The notes under the pieces are model-generated. The model did no database searches. It saw nothing but the letters and a program-made list of their open reading frames with translations, and was not told the DNA's origin. The translations under genes were made by a program, and so were the position numbers. Below are positions 32,806-41,435 of a DNA stretch of 64,000 nt, one piece after another. The DNA is taken from assembly GCA_015478895.1 (NCBI GenBank), contig JADMKK010000025.1:42761-106760 (forward strand). Direction: 5' to 3'. The DNA is from Comamonas sp. GTDB lineage: Bacteria; Pseudomonadota; Gammaproteobacteria; Burkholderiales; Burkholderiaceae_C. The first letter of the stretch is position 1, and each line of letters starts with the position of its first letter.

Positions 32806-34548
32806 ATGGCAACGATGGACAAACGCGCCTATGCCGAAACCTTTGGCCCCACCGTGGGCGACCGCGTGCGCCTGGCCGATACCGACCTGATCATTGAGGT
32901 GGAAAAAGACTTCACCTTGGCCGCTGGCGGCTATGGGGAGGAAGTGAAGTTTGGCGGCGGAAAAACCATTCGCGATGGCATGGCGCAAAGCCAGCGCTCG
33001 CGCGACGGGACGGGGACAGGCCCCTCCGGTGGCGGCGCCATGGACACGGTGCTGACGAATGCGCTGATCGTGGACCACTGGGGCATTGTCAAAGCCGACA
33101 TTGGCTTGAAGGATGGGCGCATTGCCGCCATTGGCAAGGCCGGCAACCCCGACACGCAACCGGGTGTGGACATCATCATTGGCCCGGGCACGGAGATCAT
33201 TTCGTGCGAAGGCAACATCGTCACCGCGGGCGGCATTGACACGCACATTCACTTTATCGCGCCGCAGCAGATTGAAGAGGCGCTGACCAGCGGCGTGACC
33301 ACCATGATTGGCGGCGGCACCGGCCCTGCCACTGGCACCTTTGCCACCACCTGCACACCCGGCCCCTGGCATATGGAGCGCATGCTGCAGGCGGCTGACG
33401 CCTTTCCGATGAACCTGGGTTTCTTGGGCAAGGGCAATGCCAGCCTGCCGCACGGCCTGCACGAGCAGATCAGCGCCGGCGCGATTGGCCTGAAGCTGCA
33501 TGAAGACTGGGGCAGCACGCCCGCCGCCATCAGCAACTGCCTGGATGTGGCTGAAGAGACGGACACGCAGGTGGCCATCCACACCGATACGCTCAACGAA
33601 AGCGGTTTTGTCGAAGACACGGTAGCCGCGTTCAAAGGCCGCACCATCCACACCTTCCACACCGAAGGTGCGGGCGGCGGTCATGCACCCGACATTCTGA
33701 AGGTGGTGGGCGAGGCCAATGTGCTGCCCAGCTCCACCAACCCGACGCGGCCCTACACCATCAACACGCTCGATGAACATGTGGACATGCTGATGGTCTG
33801 CCACCACCTGGATGCCGGTATTGCCGAAGACTTGGCCTTTGCAGAAAGCCGCATCCGCAAGGAAACGATTGCGGCCGAGGACATCCTGCACGATATTGGT
33901 GCGATCAGCATGTTCAGCTCCGACAGCCAAGCCATGGGCCGCGTGGGCGAGGTGATTTTGCGCACCTGGCAAACGGCGCACAAGATGAAGCAACAGCGCG
34001 GCCAGTTGCCCGGAGATTCCTCGCGGCACGACAACTTCCGCATCAAGCGCTATATCGCCAAATACACCATCAACCCCGCGATTGCCCACGGCATCAGCCA
34101 CGAGGTGGGCAGCATTGAAGTGGGTAAATGGGCCGACATCGTGCTCTGGAAGCCGGCGTTCTTTGGCGTCAAACCTTTCTGCATTTTGAAAGGCGGCAGC
34201 ATTGCCATGGCCGCCATGGGCGACCCGAATGCGTCGATTCCCACACCCCAGCCGGTGCACTACCGCCCGATGTTTGCCAGCTTTGGCGGGGCGATTGCCA
34301 AGACTTCGCTGACCTTTGTTTCGCAAGCCGGTCTGGCCGCAGGCATTGGCGAGCGCTTTGGGCTGGCCAAAACACTGTCTGCCGTCAAAGGCATTCGCAG
34401 CGTGAAAAAGCAGCACATGATCCACAACGATCTGGCACCGCGCATGGAAGTCGATGCGCAGACCTATGCGGTGCGTGCGGATGGGCAGCTTCTCACCTGC
34501 GAACCCGCGCGCAGCCTGCCCATGGCCCAGCGCTACTTCTTGTTTTGA
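32806..34548 (+). CDS. ureC: Urease subunit alpha, catalytic
   Basis: A 580-residue catalytic subunit. Nickel ligands and active-site residues align with the Klebsiella enzyme at a constant +13 offset: His147 and His149 (THIH), carbamylated Lys230 (GLKLHEDW), His259, His285, flap Cys332-His333 (MVCHHLD) and Asp373. The offset partly reflects a Gly-rich insertion around residues 67-78 ([13 protein letters not shown]) that the Klebsiella enzyme lacks. The end PMAQRYFLF is canonical. Its last 16 bp overlap the tail of the antisense cyclotransferase gene. Confidence 0.98.
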   Translation: MATMDKRAYAETFGPTVGDRVRLADTDLIIEVEKDFTLAAGGYGEEVKFGGGKTIRDGMAQSQRSRDGTGTGPSGGGAMDTVLTNALIVDHWGIVKADIGLKDGRIAAIGKAGNPDTQPGVDIIIGPGTEIISCEGNIVTAGGIDTHIHFIAPQQIEEALTSGVTTMIGGGTGPATGTFATTCTPGPWHMERMLQAADAFPMNLGFLGKGNASLPHGLHEQISAGAIGLKLHEDWGSTPAAISNCLDVAEETDTQVAIHTDTLNESGFVEDTVAAFKGRTIHTFHTEGAGGGHAPDILKVVGEANVLPSSTNPTRPYTINTLDEHVDMLMVCHHLDAGIAEDLAFAESRIRKETIAAEDILHDIGAISMFSSDSQAMGRVGEVILRTWQTAHKMKQQRGQLPGDSSRHDNFRIKRYIAKYTINPAIAHGISHEVGSIEVGKWADIVLWKPAFFGVKPFCILKGGSIAMAAMGDPNASIPTPQPVHYRPMFASFGGAIAKTSLTFVSQAGLAAGIGERFGLAKTLSAVKGIRSVKKQHMIHNDLAPRMEVDAQTYAVRADGQLLTCEPARSLPMAQRYFLF

Positions 34549-35027
34549 AGATGCGGCTTGTCGATCTGGTACCACGCCAACCAGTCGCCCGCTTCAATCA
34601 CCGGCGACTGGGCCACTGCGGCAGGCAAGGCTTCATACACCAGCACCGCCATCATCTGCATGCCACCACCGGTCAGCGCCACGGGCACGGTCATGATGCG
34701 CTTGGTGTACTCGCCGGTGTCTTGCGGCCAGATGCCTTCATAGCTGTCCAGCACCTGCTCCAAGGCATTGTCCAGCGGGTATACCTCGGCCAGCACTTGC
34801 TGCTGACCTTGCAGGCACAGGCCGGGGTACCAGCCCATGTCATGCAGGGTCCCCACCAAGGTGGTGCGCCCCGTCATCACCATTCCGGGGCGCAAACGCG
34901 CAATGTCATTGACGCCACCAGCGCGCAGCGTGCCGTACACCGCCACGTGGGCGACGCCACAGGGCTTCCAGTCGGTGACAGAGGGTTGGGACAGAGAGCG
35001 TTCGGTGGGGCTGGACATGCTGTTCAT
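34533..35027 (-). CDS. Gamma-glutamylcyclotransferase-like (AIG2/GGCT fold) protein
   Basis: A 164-residue protein with the family opening [11 protein letters not shown] (the substrate-binding YGxL loop), [17 protein letters not shown] and LDSYEGI, where the Glu is a candidate catalytic acid. GGCT-fold enzymes release 5-oxoproline from gamma-glutamyl compounds or process gamma-glutamylamines. It lies on the strand opposite to the urease genes, tail-to-tail with ureC (16-bp overlap) and divergent from ureE. Starts at 35027 or 35018 are equally possible. Confidence 0.85.
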   Translation of the reverse strand: MNSMSSPTERSLSQPSVTDWKPCGVAHVAVYGTLRAGGVNDIARLRPGMVMTGRTTLVGTLHDMGWYPGLCLQGQQQVLAEVYPLDNALEQVLDSYEGIWPQDTGEYTKRIMTVPVALTGGGMQMMAVLVYEALPAAVAQSPVIEAGDWLAWYQIDKPHLQNKK

Positions 35028-35105
35028 GCTAGTGGTTGCCAAAGAGCCATGTTGAATGCACAAACCACGCCAAGCTGTCATCCCTGATCCGAATTGAGAC
35101 CCGCC

Positions 35106-35645
35106 ATGTTGATCGTCAATAAACTTTTGCCCCAAGGCCAAGGCCTCGCCCGTGTGCTGCTGCAACGCGCTGCTACGGTGGAACTGGACTGGGACGTACG
35201 CCAGAAATCACGCTTTGCTGCCACCGACAGCCAGGGCCGCGATTTGGCTATCTTCCTGCCACACGGCCAAGCCGTGCGCGGCGGTGATGTGCTGGTGGCC
35301 GAAGACGGCTCCATGGTGCGTGCGATTGCTGCGCCGCAACGCGTCTTGAAGATCACCGCCTGCGCCCAGCACGGTACGCCGTTTGACCTGGTGCGCGCCG
35401 CCTACCACCTGGGCAACCGCCATGTGCCTATTGAGCTGCAGCCCGATCACCTGAAGATCGAACCCGATCACGTGCTGGCCGACATGCTGCGCAGCATGCA
35501 CATGACGGTGGTAGAGGCCGATTTGCCATTTGAGCCCGAAGGCGGCGCCTACGGCGGCCATGTCACGAATGACGGGCACAGCCACCATCACCACGGGCAC
35601 GGGCATCACCACGACCACGCACACCCCGCAGAGTGCTGCGAATGA
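35106..35645 (+). CDS. ureE: Urease accessory protein UreE, nickel metallochaperone
   Basis: A 179-residue UreE that delivers nickel to the UreDFG-apourease complex. The N-terminal domain begins [13 protein letters not shown]; the metal-binding domain has [13 protein letters not shown]. The C-terminal 30 residues are a His-rich tail (12 His, then Cys-Cys-Glu) like nickel-storing UreE proteins. Its separation from ureC by an antisense gene means it needs read-through or its own promoter; only weak sigma-70-like elements are visible in the 78-bp gap. Confidence 0.96.
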   Translation: MLIVNKLLPQGQGLARVLLQRAATVELDWDVRQKSRFAATDSQGRDLAIFLPHGQAVRGGDVLVAEDGSMVRAIAAPQRVLKITACAQHGTPFDLVRAAYHLGNRHVPIELQPDHLKIEPDHVLADMLRSMHMTVVEADLPFEPEGGAYGGHVTNDGHSHHHHGHGHHHDHAHPAECCE

Positions 35646-35655
35646 GAAGGAAACC

Positions 35656-36363
35656 ATGCCTCATCAGCCCTTAAAAATGACTTCCGGCAGTTTTCTGCAG
35701 TTGATGTGGCTGGCCTCCCCCGCCTTGCCGATTGGCGGTTTTTCATACTCAGAAGGACTGGAAGCCAGCATCAATGCTGGGCTAGTAGCTACGGAATTGG
35801 AAGCAGCTGACTGGCTGATCAATCAATTGCATCTCACCCAGTCACGCGGGGATATGGCGGCCATTGCACAGGCCCTGCCTGCGTGGGCCATGAACCACAA
35901 GGATCGCATTGCTGAACTTAACCACTGGGTGCGTACCACGCGCGAAAGCAGCGAGCTGCGCTTGCAAACGGAGCAAATGGGCCGCTCGTTGATGGAGTGG
36001 CTGAAAAATCGCTATGCCGGTGAGCCTGCAACGATGGAACGCATCACCTGGCTCGCAGCCCAGGATGCCAGCTACCCGCTCGCTTTTTCGCTAGCGGCCA
36101 TGTTGACTGGCGCAAACGCCCGCGATGCGTTACTGGCTTATGCCTTTGGCTGGGCCGAAAACATGGTGCAAGCCGCTATCAAAGCCGTGCCACTGGGCCA
36201 AAACGCCGGACAGCGCATTTTGGCGCGCCTGACAGCCGATATCCCTGCCGCTGTCGAACACGCCTTGGCACTGACCGAGAGCGAACGACAAGCTTTTTCG
36301 CCCATGCTGGCCATTCTTTCGGCACGGCATGAACACCAATACTCACGCCTTTTTCGCTCATGA
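35656..36363 (+). CDS. ureF: Urease accessory protein UreF
   Basis: A 235-residue all-helical UreF with the conserved [19 protein letters not shown] opening and the C-terminal [11 protein letters not shown]. It acts with UreD and UreG to gate GTP-dependent nickel insertion. GAGAAGG lies before the ATG at 35656. The stop overlaps the ureG start by 4 bp (ATGA). Confidence 0.97.
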   Translation: MPHQPLKMTSGSFLQLMWLASPALPIGGFSYSEGLEASINAGLVATELEAADWLINQLHLTQSRGDMAAIAQALPAWAMNHKDRIAELNHWVRTTRESSELRLQTEQMGRSLMEWLKNRYAGEPATMERITWLAAQDASYPLAFSLAAMLTGANARDALLAYAFGWAENMVQAAIKAVPLGQNAGQRILARLTADIPAAVEHALALTESERQAFSPMLAILSARHEHQYSRLFRS

Positions 36364-37022
36364 CTTCTGCACTGCACCACATTCCCAACCGCACCAAGAA
36401 ACTCCCGCCCCTGCGCGTGGGCATTGGCGGCCCGGTGGGCTCCGGCAAAACCACCATCCTTGAAATGCTGTGCAAGGCCATGCGCGACCAATGGGACTTG
36501 ATTGCGATTACCAACGACATCTACACCAAGGAAGACCAGCGCCTGCTGACCGTGAGCGGCGCCCTGCCTGCTGAGCGCATCATGGGCGTGGAGACCGGCG
36601 GCTGCCCGCACACCGCCATTCGTGAAGATGCATCCATAAATCTGGAGGCCATCAACCGCATGCTGGTCGATTTTCCGGATGCCGACATCGTCTTCATTGA
36701 ATCCGGTGGTGACAATTTGGCCGCAACCTTCAGCCCGGAGCTGTCGGATCTGACAATTTATGTGATTGATGTGGCTGCGGGCGAGAAAATTCCGCGCAAA
36801 GGTGGTCCCGGTATCACCAAGAGCGATTTGCTGGTCATCAACAAAACGGACTTGGCCCCGCATGTGGGTGCAGACCTGGACATCATGCGCAGCGACACCC
36901 TCAAGCAACGCACAACGCTTAAAGGCCTCAAACCTTTTGTGATGACCAACCTGAAGACCTTGGACGGTTTGGAAGAAGTGATTGCCTTCATTGAAAAGCA
37001 CGGCTTGCTGGCCAAGGCTTGA
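36360..37022 (+). CDS. ureG: Urease accessory GTPase UreG
   Basis: A 220-residue SIMIBI GTPase. The P-loop GPVGSGKT is at 24-31, [10 protein letters not shown] follows, the metal-binding Cys-Pro-His is in [26 protein letters not shown] follows, and the NKTD base-recognition motif is in [12 protein letters not shown]. It supplies the GTP hydrolysis step for nickel insertion. It is the last gene of the urease operon and is followed by an inverted repeat. Confidence 0.98.
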   Translation: MTSALHHIPNRTKKLPPLRVGIGGPVGSGKTTILEMLCKAMRDQWDLIAITNDIYTKEDQRLLTVSGALPAERIMGVETGGCPHTAIREDASINLEAINRMLVDFPDADIVFIESGGDNLAATFSPELSDLTIYVIDVAAGEKIPRKGGPGITKSDLLVINKTDLAPHVGADLDIMRSDTLKQRTTLKGLKPFVMTNLKTLDGLEEVIAFIEKHGLLAKA

Positions 37023-37040
37023 ACTGCATTGCCCATGTAA

Positions 37041-37063
37041 ATAGCCCGCTACAAGCGGGCTAT
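37041..37063 (+). terminator. Hairpin after ureG
   Basis: ATAGCCCGCT-ACA-AGCGGGCTAT, a perfect 10-bp stem. No clear T run follows, so termination may be weak or it may protect the 3' end. Confidence 0.6.
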
Positions 37064-37070
37064 GGAATAG

Positions 37071-37100
37071 GTTGAAAGCGGTTGAAAGCTGTTGAAAGAC
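37071..37100. repeat. Three tandem 10-bp repeats
   Basis: GTTGAAAGCG, GTTGAAAGCT and GTTGAAAGAC follow one another without spacer, just after the ureG hairpin. Confidence 0.8.
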
Positions 37101-37137
37101 TCTTCAAAGCATAGTCTTTGACCTGCGTTTTAAACGC

Positions 37138-37275
37138 TTACTTGTGCTGCTTAGAAGTATCTTGCTGCTTCTTGTCTGCAGGCTGGCCAGGCTGCTGCTT
37201 GTTGGGTGCAGACTGCTCGGCTTGACCAGGTTTTTGGCTGGGGTTGTTTTGACCTTGCTGGGTAGATTGAGCCAT
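37138..37275 (-). CDS. Very small hydrophilic, Gln-rich disordered protein
   Basis: A 45-residue frame with an excellent ribosome binding site (AAGGAGATGAAAA before ATG). It begins MAQSTQQGQNNPSQKPGQ and ends KQQDTSKQHK. Thirteen residues are Gln and most others are Lys, Pro, Ser, Asn or Asp; there is no Cys, Trp, Phe, Tyr, Leu, Ile, Val or internal Met, so it cannot form a hydrophobic core. The composition resembles hydrophilin-like stress proteins, but no family is recognised. It lies between ureG and serA, convergent with ureG. Confidence 0.7.
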   Translation of the reverse strand: MAQSTQQGQNNPSQKPGQAEQSAPNKQQPGQPADKKQQDTSKQHK

Positions 37276-37467
37276 TTTTCATCTCCTTGAAGTTGGTGCA
37301 AGCCAAAGTGACTTCCACGTCCTCACAGTGAGACTTTGTCAATAACAGCGTTGTACGAATGCGTAAGTAACAAGTCTTGACGGCACGATCCACGCAGTGC
37401 AAGTTCGACCAGCAGACCGCATGGCTGAGATGCAATCTGCCCCCCAGCTTTCGCGTCAAGACGTTAC

Positions 37468-38700
37468 TCAAAACAAGACGCGGCAGCGGATGGTGCCTGC
37501 AATGTCTGCCAGCTGCGCAATGGGCAACGGCGTTTCCGTGGCACCAATGTCCATGACCACATAGCCCAGCTTTTCATCGGTACGCAGGTACTGCCCGGCA
37601 ATGTTCAGGCCGTGCTGCGCAATCACCTGGTTGATGGCAGACAGCACGCCTGGCACGTTGTGGTGCACATGCAAGATGCGTTGTTGCCCGGGGTGCGACG
37701 GCAGCGCCACTTCCGGAAAATTGACCGCCGATGTGGTGGTGCCGTTGTCGCTGTACTTGACCAGCTTTTCGGCCACTTCCACACCAATATTGGCCTGCGC
37801 TTCCATGGTCGAGCCACCAATGTGCGGCGTCAAAATGACGTTATCCAGTCCGCGCAGCGCAGAGACAAACTCCTCCGCATTGGTGGCAGGCTCTACGGGG
37901 AAGACATCGATGGCGGCGCCCGACACATGGCCTGAGCGGATGGCGGCTGCCAACGCATCAATGTCCACCACGGAGCCCCGCGAAGCATTGATCAAGATGG
38001 CACCTGGCTTCATGGCGGCTATTTCAGCGGCCCCCACCATCTGCTGGGTCGAAGGCAATTCCGGCACATGCAAAGTGACCATATCGCTGGCGGCCAGCAG
38101 CGCCTGCAACGATGCGGCCTGCCGTGCATTGCCCAGCGGCAATTTGTTCACCACATCGTGGAACATAACCTGCATTCCCAAGCCCTCTGCCAAGACCGAC
38201 AGTTGGGTGCCAATTGAGCCGTAACCCACGATGCCCAAGGTTTTCCCCCGAATCTCATAAGCGTTGTCTGCGGTTTTGAGCCAGCGGCCACGGTGGCTGG
38301 CTGCATTCTTGGCCGGTATGCCGCGCAGCAGCAAAATGGCTTCTCCCAGAACCAACTCGGCCACGGAACGGGTGTTGGAATAAGGGGCGTTGAACACCAC
38401 CACCCCGCGCTCACGGGCGGCGTTCAGATCGACTTGGTTGGTGCCAATGCAAAAACACCCTACCGCCACCAGCTTGGGGGCGGCCTGGAAGACGGCCTCG
38501 GTCAGCTGCGTGCGCGAGCGAATGCCGACAAAATGCACGTCGGCCATCTTTTCCAGCAAGGCTTCAGGCGACAGTGCGCCCGAGATGCTCTCCACGTTCT
38601 GGTAGCCCGCCTGGTGCAGCAACTGCAAGGCACCGGGGTGGATACCCTCGAGCAGTAAAAATTTGATCTTGGACTTGTCCAGCGACGTCTTGCTTGTCAT
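37468..38700 (-). CDS. serA: D-3-phosphoglycerate dehydrogenase
   Basis: A 410-residue enzyme, the same length as E. coli SerA, catalysing the first step of serine synthesis. The substrate domain opens FLLLEGIHPGAL, the NAD Rossmann motif GYGSIG is at 159-164, the catalytic Arg lies in INASRG, and the His-Glu pair is in TPHIGGST. A C-terminal ACT domain (about 335-410) suggests serine feedback. AAGGGAG precedes the ATG at 38700. Confidence 0.95.
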   Translation of the reverse strand: MTSKTSLDKSKIKFLLLEGIHPGALQLLHQAGYQNVESISGALSPEALLEKMADVHFVGIRSRTQLTEAVFQAAPKLVAVGCFCIGTNQVDLNAARERGVVVFNAPYSNTRSVAELVLGEAILLLRGIPAKNAASHRGRWLKTADNAYEIRGKTLGIVGYGSIGTQLSVLAEGLGMQVMFHDVVNKLPLGNARQAASLQALLAASDMVTLHVPELPSTQQMVGAAEIAAMKPGAILINASRGSVVDIDALAAAIRSGHVSGAAIDVFPVEPATNAEEFVSALRGLDNVILTPHIGGSTMEAQANIGVEVAEKLVKYSDNGTTTSAVNFPEVALPSHPGQQRILHVHHNVPGVLSAINQVIAQHGLNIAGQYLRTDEKLGYVVMDIGATETPLPIAQLADIAGTIRCRVLF

Positions 38701-38839
38701 GGCAGGGCTCCCTTTGTGAAAACGCAATCGGCCATTACAACGGATTCGCTATACCTCCACGCCGCAGAGTTACTTTCGCCAACACCAAGGTGCTGGGCCA
38801 ACCGCGCCTGCTGGGCTGGGCTTGGCTACACTGCACAGC

Positions 38840-39913
38840 ATGACGCAATGGACTTCTCGCCTGCTTTGGATAGGTGCTACCGGTTTGGTGGTGTGGACAG
38901 GTATTTTTGCCATCGCCATGGTGAGCCAGCTGGCCGACGCTGCCGACCGCTTGCATGCTGGTGCGGGCCAGGCTATGTTCTGGGGGCTGATGGGCCTGCT
39001 CATTGCCACGGTGGTGGTGCCCACCGTATGGCTGCTGCGTTTACCCGCAGCGCTGCGCTACCCACAAGCTACAGACATAGCCGCCATCGACGCCTACCAG
39101 CAGCGTTTGCGCGCGCACCTGGCGCGCAATCCCCATGTGCACGGCATGCCGCTGGGCAGTGAGCAAGAAGTTCACCTGGCCTTGGCCCATTTGCGCGAAA
39201 AGGCAGAAAGCGAAACCCGCCGCACGGCCGCCAGTGTGCTGGCCAGCACTGCGCTGCTGCAAAACGGCAGGCTCGATGGGCTGGTGGTACTGGTCAGCCA
39301 AATTCAGCTGGTGTGGCGCATTGCGCGCATTTATGGCTTGCGCCCCTCATTCAAGCAAATGAGCTATCTGTACGGCAACGTCAGTGCCTGCGTGCTGATT
39401 GCCAGCGGCCTGGATGAGGTGGACTTTGCCGAGCTGAGTGCCCCCATCGTGCAATCAGCCACACCGGCTGCCGTCGGCAGCATTCCCGGTTTAGGAGGCA
39501 TGGGCCATCTGCTCACCAACAGTTTGGCCAGCGGTGCTGCCAACGCCTTTCTCACGCTGCGTGTGGGTTTGATTGCCGACGCCTATTGCGCTCCGCAACT
39601 CGCGCCTGAGCGCTCAGCCATCAAGCAAGGTGCCACACGCCGCGCTGCGCAGTTGCTGGGCACCATCGTCAAAGACTGCGGCACGCAAATTACGCAAGCC
39701 ATCTACGGCCGCATCAAGCATGGCGTTGTCAGCACCGCGCAAGCGGCGGCCGACAGCGTCAAGCAAGCGGGCCGCAGCGTCAGCGGGGCCACGCAATCCG
39801 CCTACCAAGCCACAACGCACAGCTTCAGCCAAGCTGCGGCGCAAGTGCGCAACTCCACCACATCGGCCACGCAGCGGCTGCAGCAGTCGATCAAGCCCAA
39901 AGATCCAGAGTAA
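38840..39913 (+). CDS. YcjF/UPF0283-like membrane protein (DUF697 type)
   Basis: A 357-residue protein with two N-terminal membrane helices (about 9-29 and 46-66), a soluble middle part, a Gly-rich hydrophobic segment (VGSIPGLGGMGHLLTNSLASG) typical of DUF697 proteins, and an Ala/Ser/Gln-rich C-terminal tail with coiled-coil character. The function of the family is unresolved; some members occur next to GTPases, which are not present here. The start at 38840 is preferred to 38822. Confidence 0.8.
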   Translation: MTQWTSRLLWIGATGLVVWTGIFAIAMVSQLADAADRLHAGAGQAMFWGLMGLLIATVVVPTVWLLRLPAALRYPQATDIAAIDAYQQRLRAHLARNPHVHGMPLGSEQEVHLALAHLREKAESETRRTAASVLASTALLQNGRLDGLVVLVSQIQLVWRIARIYGLRPSFKQMSYLYGNVSACVLIASGLDEVDFAELSAPIVQSATPAAVGSIPGLGGMGHLLTNSLASGAANAFLTLRVGLIADAYCAPQLAPERSAIKQGATRRAAQLLGTIVKDCGTQITQAIYGRIKHGVVSTAQAAADSVKQAGRSVSGATQSAYQATTHSFSQAAAQVRNSTTSATQRLQQSIKPKDPE

Positions 39914-39944
39914 CGCCTGCCGGGTGGATTTTTTAAGCCTTTTA

Positions 39945-39983
39945 GGCTTCTAGCCTTTATGTACCAATGGCATGCAGCTATCT
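39945..39983. repeat. Dispersed palindromic repeat, short form (copy e)
   Basis: GGCTTCTAGCCTTTATG ... ATGGCATGCAGCTATC follows the family order, with GCC/GGC as the remaining stem. It lies between the DUF697-type gene and the next small gene. Confidence 0.7.
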
Positions 39984-40040
39984 ATTTGGAATGGATGGAT
40001 GCGCTTGCCGGTTGCGTCGCACGCTTCTAGCATTCCGGGC

Positions 40041-40604
40041 ATGCTGCTTCGCCACCCATTCACGCTGTTGTACGCCCTGCCTGTGCTCGCTGCCCTGGCA
40101 GGGGCCTGCCTTTCCACACCCAGCCACGCGCAGGTTTACCGCTGCGGTAACACCTACAGCGATGAACCTTGCCAAGGCGCGCAGGCGCTGGATGTACAAC
40201 CCTCGGTGCAAAGCCATGGCGGCAAGGCCAGTAATTCCGTGTTTCTATGCCGGCTCGGCGAGCGCCAATTCTGGAGCCCGCAATCGTGCCAGTCGCACAA
40301 TGCCACCATGCTGCGCAGCCAGTCCGTCCCGAAAAACTGGACGTGGGAGCAGCAGTGGAAGCATGCGGAACGCGAATGGCAGCAAGCCGAGCGCCGCACC
40401 GCCGCCCAGGCACCGCTGACGCACCATGCGGATACCTCCCAGCTGGCCCAGCGCCGACGCGCACGGCCCGATTGCGCGCAGGCAGATCAACGCATTCGGC
40501 AGCTTGATGACATGGGGCGCCGGGGTGGTTCCGTGGAACACATGGAGCGCATTCGCGCTGAACGCAAGGAAACCCGTGACCGGCAGTTCCGGGTGGGCTG
40601 TTAA
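40041..40604 (+). CDS. Exported Cys-containing protein, hypothetical
   Basis: A 187-residue protein with a Sec signal (LLYALPVLAALAGACLSTPSHA) and a mature start QVYRCGNTYSDEPCQG, which resembles the short DUF4124-like motif of secreted proteobacterial proteins (VYKC...G...YSDxPC). Further Cys pairs (FLCRLG, SPQSCQ) and a basic Gln/Arg-rich helical C-terminus ending in Cys follow. Upstream in-frame starts fall inside the palindromic repeat, so 40041 is used. Periplasmic; function unknown. Confidence 0.78.
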   Translation: MLLRHPFTLLYALPVLAALAGACLSTPSHAQVYRCGNTYSDEPCQGAQALDVQPSVQSHGGKASNSVFLCRLGERQFWSPQSCQSHNATMLRSQSVPKNWTWEQQWKHAEREWQQAERRTAAQAPLTHHADTSQLAQRRRARPDCAQADQRIRQLDDMGRRGGSVEHMERIRAERKETRDRQFRVGC

Positions 40605-40611
40605 ACCGCTG

Positions 40612-40962
40612 CTACAGCAGCTCCAGCACCTTCTCCGGCGGGCGGCACAGCGCTGCCCCCTTAGAGGTCACCACAATTGGGCGATTGAGTAATACCGGGT
40701 GCTGGGCCACGGCCAAGATGATTTCTGCATCACTCAATGATGGGTTGCCCAAATCCAGCGCCTGGTAGGCCGCCTCTTTGCTGCGCAACAGCTCACGTAC
40801 CGGCACACCCAAGTGCGCCACCAGTTCGGACAGCTCCGGCGCGGTCAGCGGTGTGGCGATGTAGTCCACGATATTCGGTTCAATACCTCGCGCCTGCAGC
40901 AGCGCCAGTGCGCCGCGCGAGTTGCTGCAGCGGTTGTTGTGAAAAATGGTGATGTCGCTCAT
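40612..40962 (-). CDS. arsC: Arsenate reductase (ArsC, glutaredoxin-linked family)
   Basis: A 116-residue ArsC/Spx-fold protein starting MSDITIFHNNRCSNSRGAL, where the Cys of RCSNSR is the catalytic residue. The distal VLLNRPIVV segment carries the conserved RPI(V) motif. It fits the ArsC family that reduces arsenate with glutaredoxin, but YfgD-like relatives without arsenate activity look the same, and there is no arsB or arsR nearby. It follows the DUF423 gene by 10 bp on the same strand. Confidence 0.85.
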   Translation of the reverse strand: MSDITIFHNNRCSNSRGALALLQARGIEPNIVDYIATPLTAPELSELVAHLGVPVRELLRSKEAAYQALDLGNPSLSDAEIILAVAQHPVLLNRPIVVTSKGAALCRPPEKVLELL

Positions 40963-40972
40963 GGCACCAAGT

Positions 40973-41368
40973 TTAGGCGCTGCGTGCGGCTTTGAAACCA
41001 CCAATACCCAAAGCCAGCCATGCCAGCATCAAGCACGTGCCGCCCCAAGGCACAAAGGGCCGAAAGGTCTCAATGCCGATGAAAGTGCGCAGATAAATCA
41101 AACCACTGAACAGCAGCACACCCAGCACAAACAAGCCGCCTGCGGCGCACATCCAGCGGTTGCCCAGCCCTTTGAGCGACAAAATACCGACGCCCAGCAA
41201 AGCCAGCGCGTGGAACATCTGCTGCTGCACCGCCATTTGCAAGCTGCTGCGGGTCGCTTCACGGACGGCCGCATCGGCGATAAAACCCAAACCGTGCGAT
41301 GCATAAGCGGCCATGGCCACGCCCGTCAAACCGAACAAAGCCGCCACCGGAATCCAGAACTTGCGCAT
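40973..41368 (-). CDS. DUF423 family membrane protein
   Basis: A 131-residue protein with four predicted membrane helices and the DUF423 signature: GLTGVAMAAYASHGL near the N-terminus, QMFHALALLGVG in the middle, and FSGLIYLRTFIG ... PWGGTCLMLAW toward the end. Function unknown. It is immediately upstream of the ArsC-like gene. Confidence 0.9.
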   Translation of the reverse strand: MRKFWIPVAALFGLTGVAMAAYASHGLGFIADAAVREATRSSLQMAVQQQMFHALALLGVGILSLKGLGNRWMCAAGGLFVLGVLLFSGLIYLRTFIGIETFRPFVPWGGTCLMLAWLALGIGGFKAARSA

Positions 41369-41435
41369 GCGTGTACCTTCTCGTTACAACGGTGCAGATT
41401 ATCGACAAGCGCTGGCGCTGTGCACCGCCGCAAGG

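Noticed and set aside
32575..34575. 666-residue open frame antisense to ureB/ureC
   Set aside because: It is the mirror of a strongly conserved urease gene with perfect family motifs; GC-rich codon bias opens the opposite strand. No ribosome binding site or recognisable domain.
35770..35810. Repeat-like GGGCTAGTAGCTA inside ureF
   Set aside because: It lacks the paired CCCTT/AAGGG arms and lies in a normal coding stretch; probably coincidence.
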